A stretch of DNA of 64,000 nt, from positions 1 to 64,000 of the forward strand of contig CAJNOQ010000030.1 in NCBI GenBank assembly GCA_905250885.1. Reading direction: 5' to 3'. Of this stretch, positions 60,542 to 64,000 are shown in pieces. Position 1 is the stretch's first letter, and every line of letters starts with the position of its first letter. The stretch comes from Didymodactylos carnosus. Taxonomy: Eukaryota; Rotifera; Eurotatoria; Philodinida; Philodinidae. A program made the translations under genes and the position numbers. A model generated the notes under the pieces. The model was not told the DNA's origin and did not search any database. It saw nothing but the letters and a program-made list of their open reading frames with translations.

Positions 60542-63500
60542 ATGAAAGAAGGAGAATTACACCATCGAATTGTTATTATCGATTTTTTAGATTATTTTAT
60601 AAAAACGTCAAAAATGATCACTCGAACATTGAGTGTAGTTGATTATATTTTGCTTTCTATTTTACTATTGTCATCAGCTGTTATTGGTATTTTATTTGGA
60701 TTTGTAAAGTCGAAGAAAAGTTCAGCTAAAGAATTTTTACTAGGTAGGTAAGGTAATTTTGCTATTTTCTATGTTATACACTAAAATAGTTCATTCTTTT
60801 TCACTATTTTAGCGGATGGCGGTATGGGGGTACGCATATATTAAAGTTTGATGTAATGCATCCTATTAAATGAATTCTTTATTCTTCCATGGACTTAGGT
60901 TATTCCAACGGCTCTAAGTATTTGTGTGTCATTTTTGTCAGCTATAACATTATTAGGTACACCCTCTGAAGTGTATCTCTATGGAACAATGTACGTTTAT
61001 CAAGGTAGAAATCATAACTCGCTTATAAAATTTCATATCCTAGAAGTTATTTAATGTTTATAGCAATCTCATGGTCGTTAGCGAGTCTAGCAACAGCAAC
61101 AATCTTCATGCCTAAATTTCGTGAGATGAATTTTACTAGTGCTTATGAAGTAATTTTAAGATACATATTAAAACATCATAAGCGATCAGCTAATCTAAAA
61201 TTTTTTCAGTATTTAGAAAAAAGATTTGATAATTCTGTTAGACAAGCAGCATCATTGGCATTTTCAGTATTTATGGTAAGGGTCACTCTATAAGGAAGTT
61301 TCAAACTAGATTCTGGTGAACTAGTCTTTCGTCAGGTATTCAGGTATTGTATTTGGATAACTCCAAAACTTCGATGAAACTACATCCAGTACTTGCTTGC
61401 TTTGTGCGCAATAGTCATAAAAACAGATGTAATCTATGATGTTTATTCTGAATGGCCATCGTCATTGTCCATCGGCCGTGGACTATCGGTTTTCTAGAAA
61501 GTGGTCCCTCAAAAATCAGAATTTTTCTCAATTTTATATCTAATCAACCAATAGAGCTCATCGAATTATCCAAATGTATACATTTTACGATCAATTTTTA
61601 TCTCGTAAAAAGCCTATTCGGCATACTTACTTAGCTCGATCTGCTCTATCAACTGATCTTATAAAAAATTGCGTTTTTGAAGAAAAACTCTGATTTTTGA
61701 GAGACCACTTTCTAGAAAACTGGTAGTTTATAGTCTATGGACAATGTTGATGATCATATTCAGAATAAACATTATAGATTACATCTGTTTCCATGACTAT
61801 TATCTTTATTTTTCGCTTCAGTTGATCTACATGGCGATAGTATTGTATGCCCCGGCATTAGCACTTAGTCAAAGTAATTAATTTTGAATAGTATACTAAT
61901 AAACAAGTATACACAAAATACACGATAATACTACATATACGATAAAATACTTTTTAGCAACCGGGCTAAACATATGGTTATCAGTTGTTTCGATTGGAGT
62001 TATTTGTACATTTTATTCATCAGTGGTGAGTTTCTAAAGAAAGTGATAGCTTCAGAACTGAATTATGATGAATATTCAGGGAGGTATGAAGGCAGTCATT
62101 TGGACTGATGTGATTCAAGCAATTGTCATTTTAATTGGTCTTTTGGCAGCGATAATTCAAGGTATAATATTTCAGAAAACAAGTTTTATCAATGATTTAT
62201 CGTTTTTACTTCGTGGAAAGGACTGATATCATTAGGAGGATTCAAAAGAACATTCGACATTGCTTCAAAAGGGGGACGAATTCAATTTGACAGGTAAATG
62301 TTTTCATTATTCATGATGATTTTTTTAATTTAACTATTATCATGTAATTTTAGTGTTAGTTTTGATCCTCGAACACGACATACCATTTGGAGTTTACTTA
62401 TTGGTGGTACATTTAATTCACTGTCTACTTATGGTTTTAATCAAACTCAAGTTCAGCGTTACATGTGTGTTAATTCAACGAGAGGTGCCAAGCAAGCGCT
62501 AGCTATTAATGCTGTTGGAGCCGCTTTGGTCATAGCGATGTCCTGTTTGATCGGAGTTATATTGTACGCTTATTATGCAACATGTGATCCTTATACGGCT
62601 AAATATGTTCGTGATATCGATCAAATATTTCCCTACTTTGTCATGGAAGTACTGAGCGATAAAAAGGGTTTACCTGGTGTATTTTTGGCTTGTATATTCT
62701 CTGGCTCCTTGTCAACCGTTTCATCTGGTTTGAATAGTTTATCGGCTGTTATTATTGAAGATGTTTGGAAAGGATTATTTAAAAGAAAATTAACCGATGA
62801 ACGACAAGGTTTTGTATCAAAAATATTCTCCGTTTTTTTGGGCGCTGTTGTCATGTTATTAACATTGGTTGTCTCATATTTGGGTAGTATATTGAATGCA
62901 GCTTTATCTTTATTTGGAGTATTATCTGGACCAGTAATGGGTGTTTTCTTTTTGGGCTTCTTCTTTCCGATGGCTAATCGACACGGTGGAATTATCGGAT
63001 TTGTAGTATGTCTCGCAATTCAACTGTGGATTTTTTTTGGTGCTCAAATTTACAAAGGGCAAATGACAAGTGAAAGATTACCACTATCGATAGCAAATTG
63101 TCCAATACAAATCGGAAATTATACTAACATAACAAATTATTATTCATCATTATCATTCACTTTACAAACAGAATCTTTTTCTACAACAGCTAAATCAATA
63201 GTTTTAAGGTAAATAAAACATTCGCCGATATGAAAGGAGATTTAATAATATGAAAGAATTCAACTGAACGATGATTTTGCCTCTACTAGAATTAAAAATC
63301 AAATTGTGTGTGTACTACTGAAAAACTAATACTCTCTCTGTTTTCTTTATTGTAGAAAAAATGCATTATTACCATTTTATTCAATTAGTTATATGTGGTA
63401 TGCTCCGATAGCTGTTATAGTTACATGTACTGTTGGTGTTATTGTTAGTTATATAACAGGACCATTGAAACCGAATGAGATCGATCCTAAATTAATTATT

Positions 63501-64000
63501 CCAATATTTGATAAAATATGCTGTTGTTTACCAAAGAATATTAGGAAAAAATTACATTTTGGTACTGATTATTATACATACCAAAATAAAGTAAGAAAGA
63601 AATTTTTTCATTTTGTATTAGATGTCAGAAGAATTTCTTTTTATTAATCTAAAAATTAATGAAGTATTCGCACAAACATAAAAATCTAGTATAAGTTAAA
63701 AATGTTTAATTCGATTAATTGTATTTTTAAATTATAAAACAGAATAATGATTAATTGTTTCTGTTTTTAGGATTTAGAATTGAAAGTCGACGATGCCACC
63801 TATCATACATTTCATACAAGTGCAAGTGCAGCAACATTGACTGACACAAATTTAAACTATTCTAAAACAAATATAATCACACCCCTCAAACAGAAATCAG
63901 ATCAAACTTTGAATAAAATTATTTCTTCTCAAGATAATACAGTACCAGTACCATTAACATTTACAGCCGTTAATAACATTGACGATACATCTAATGATCA
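60542..64000 (+). CDS. SLC5 sodium-coupled transporter, C-terminus cut by window
   Basis: Exons are 60542-60743, 60813-60829, 60899-60990, 61044-61275, 61822-61873, 61958-62025, 62080-62161, 62221-62293, 62354-63208, 63356-63590 and 63771 onward, all in phase. The order of motifs follows the SLC5A8/SLC5A12/SLC5A6 branch: ATVxLGTPSEVY-like ITLLGTPSEVYLYGT, YAPALALSQTTGLN, GGMKAVIWTDV, GGTFNSLSTYGFNQTQVQRY, GLPGVFLACIFSGSLSTVSS and ALSLFGVLSGPVMGVFFLG. These symporters sit in the plasma membrane with 13 helices and couple Na+ to small monocarboxylates or vitamins; the substrate here is not decidable. Two in-frame starts exist (60542 and 60614), and the second puts the first helix at the usual distance. 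The tail after 63771 is polar and open at the edge. Confidence 0.9.
61414..61797. mobile_element. TA-flanked foldback MITE in an SLC5 intron
   Basis: The inverted ends are gtcataaaaacagatgtaat and rc gtcatggaaacagatgtaat. TA flanks both sides (61412-61413 and 61798-61799). Arms of about 115 bases meet around a loop of about 150 bases and share tttctagaaagtggtc. The length is 384 bases. It fills most of the intron 61276-61821, much the longest in this gene. A Tc1/mariner-type origin is inferred from the TA duplication. Confidence 0.85.

Noticed and set aside
1-64000. CRISPR arrays, rRNA genes, bacterial operons
   Set aside because: No regularly spaced repeats, rRNA-like conserved stretches or operon-like gene packing were seen.

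Overview
This window looks like animal nuclear DNA: AT-rich, genes with many mostly short GT-AG introns, AATAAA poly(A) signals, and metazoan orthologues (CNOT10, an LRRC74-type leucine-rich repeat protein, a TRP channel, an SLC5 transporter). It also holds an intronless bacterial-looking short-chain dehydrogenase, an intronless ankyrin/ADP-ribosyltransferase-like gene and a dense crowd of short foldback elements. A bdelloid rotifer is the best guess. This is an inference from gene content and style, not a demonstrated identity.

Layout. 1-6.9 kb: two foldback elements, an intronless SDR gene (+), a decayed Tc1/mariner transposase (-) and an orphan exon. 6.98-9.58 kb: an intronless J-like/ankyrin/ART-like gene (+) split by one frameshift. 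10.2-14.6 kb: a 13-exon LRRC74-like gene (-), convergent with it. 14.6-20.6 kb: repeat-rich intergenic DNA with a hAT-type MITE and a dispersed AAGATCTTG-rich repeat. 20.6-24.7 kb: a complete 15-exon CNOT10 (+). 24.7-28.4 kb: intergenic, with another hAT-type remnant and a TG microsatellite. 28.4-35.2 kb: an unrecognised low-complexity protein gene (+) with an apparent alternative first exon. 35.2-42.3 kb: a tiny MITE, a decayed LINE and a SINE with intact target-site duplications. 42.4-56.3 kb: a large ankyrin-TRP channel gene (-) whose introns hold a hAT MITE, an old SINE copy and nested foldbacks. 56.3-60.5 kb: intergenic, between divergent genes. 60.5-64 kb: an SLC5 sodium-coupled transporter (+) running off the window.

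The genes show no operon-like logic; they are ordinary independent animal genes (mRNA deadenylation, solute uptake, sensory channel, scaffold proteins). The unusual signals are the J/ANK/ART-like gene with its single frameshift, the Cys-rich CxxC insert in the TRP channel, the alternative 5' exon at 30.0 kb, a 17-base microexon in the SLC5 gene, a SINE family with one young and one old copy, and about a dozen foldback elements of at least five unrelated designs. All spliced models were assembled by eye from reading-frame continuity and GT-AG signals; no transcript or database evidence was used.
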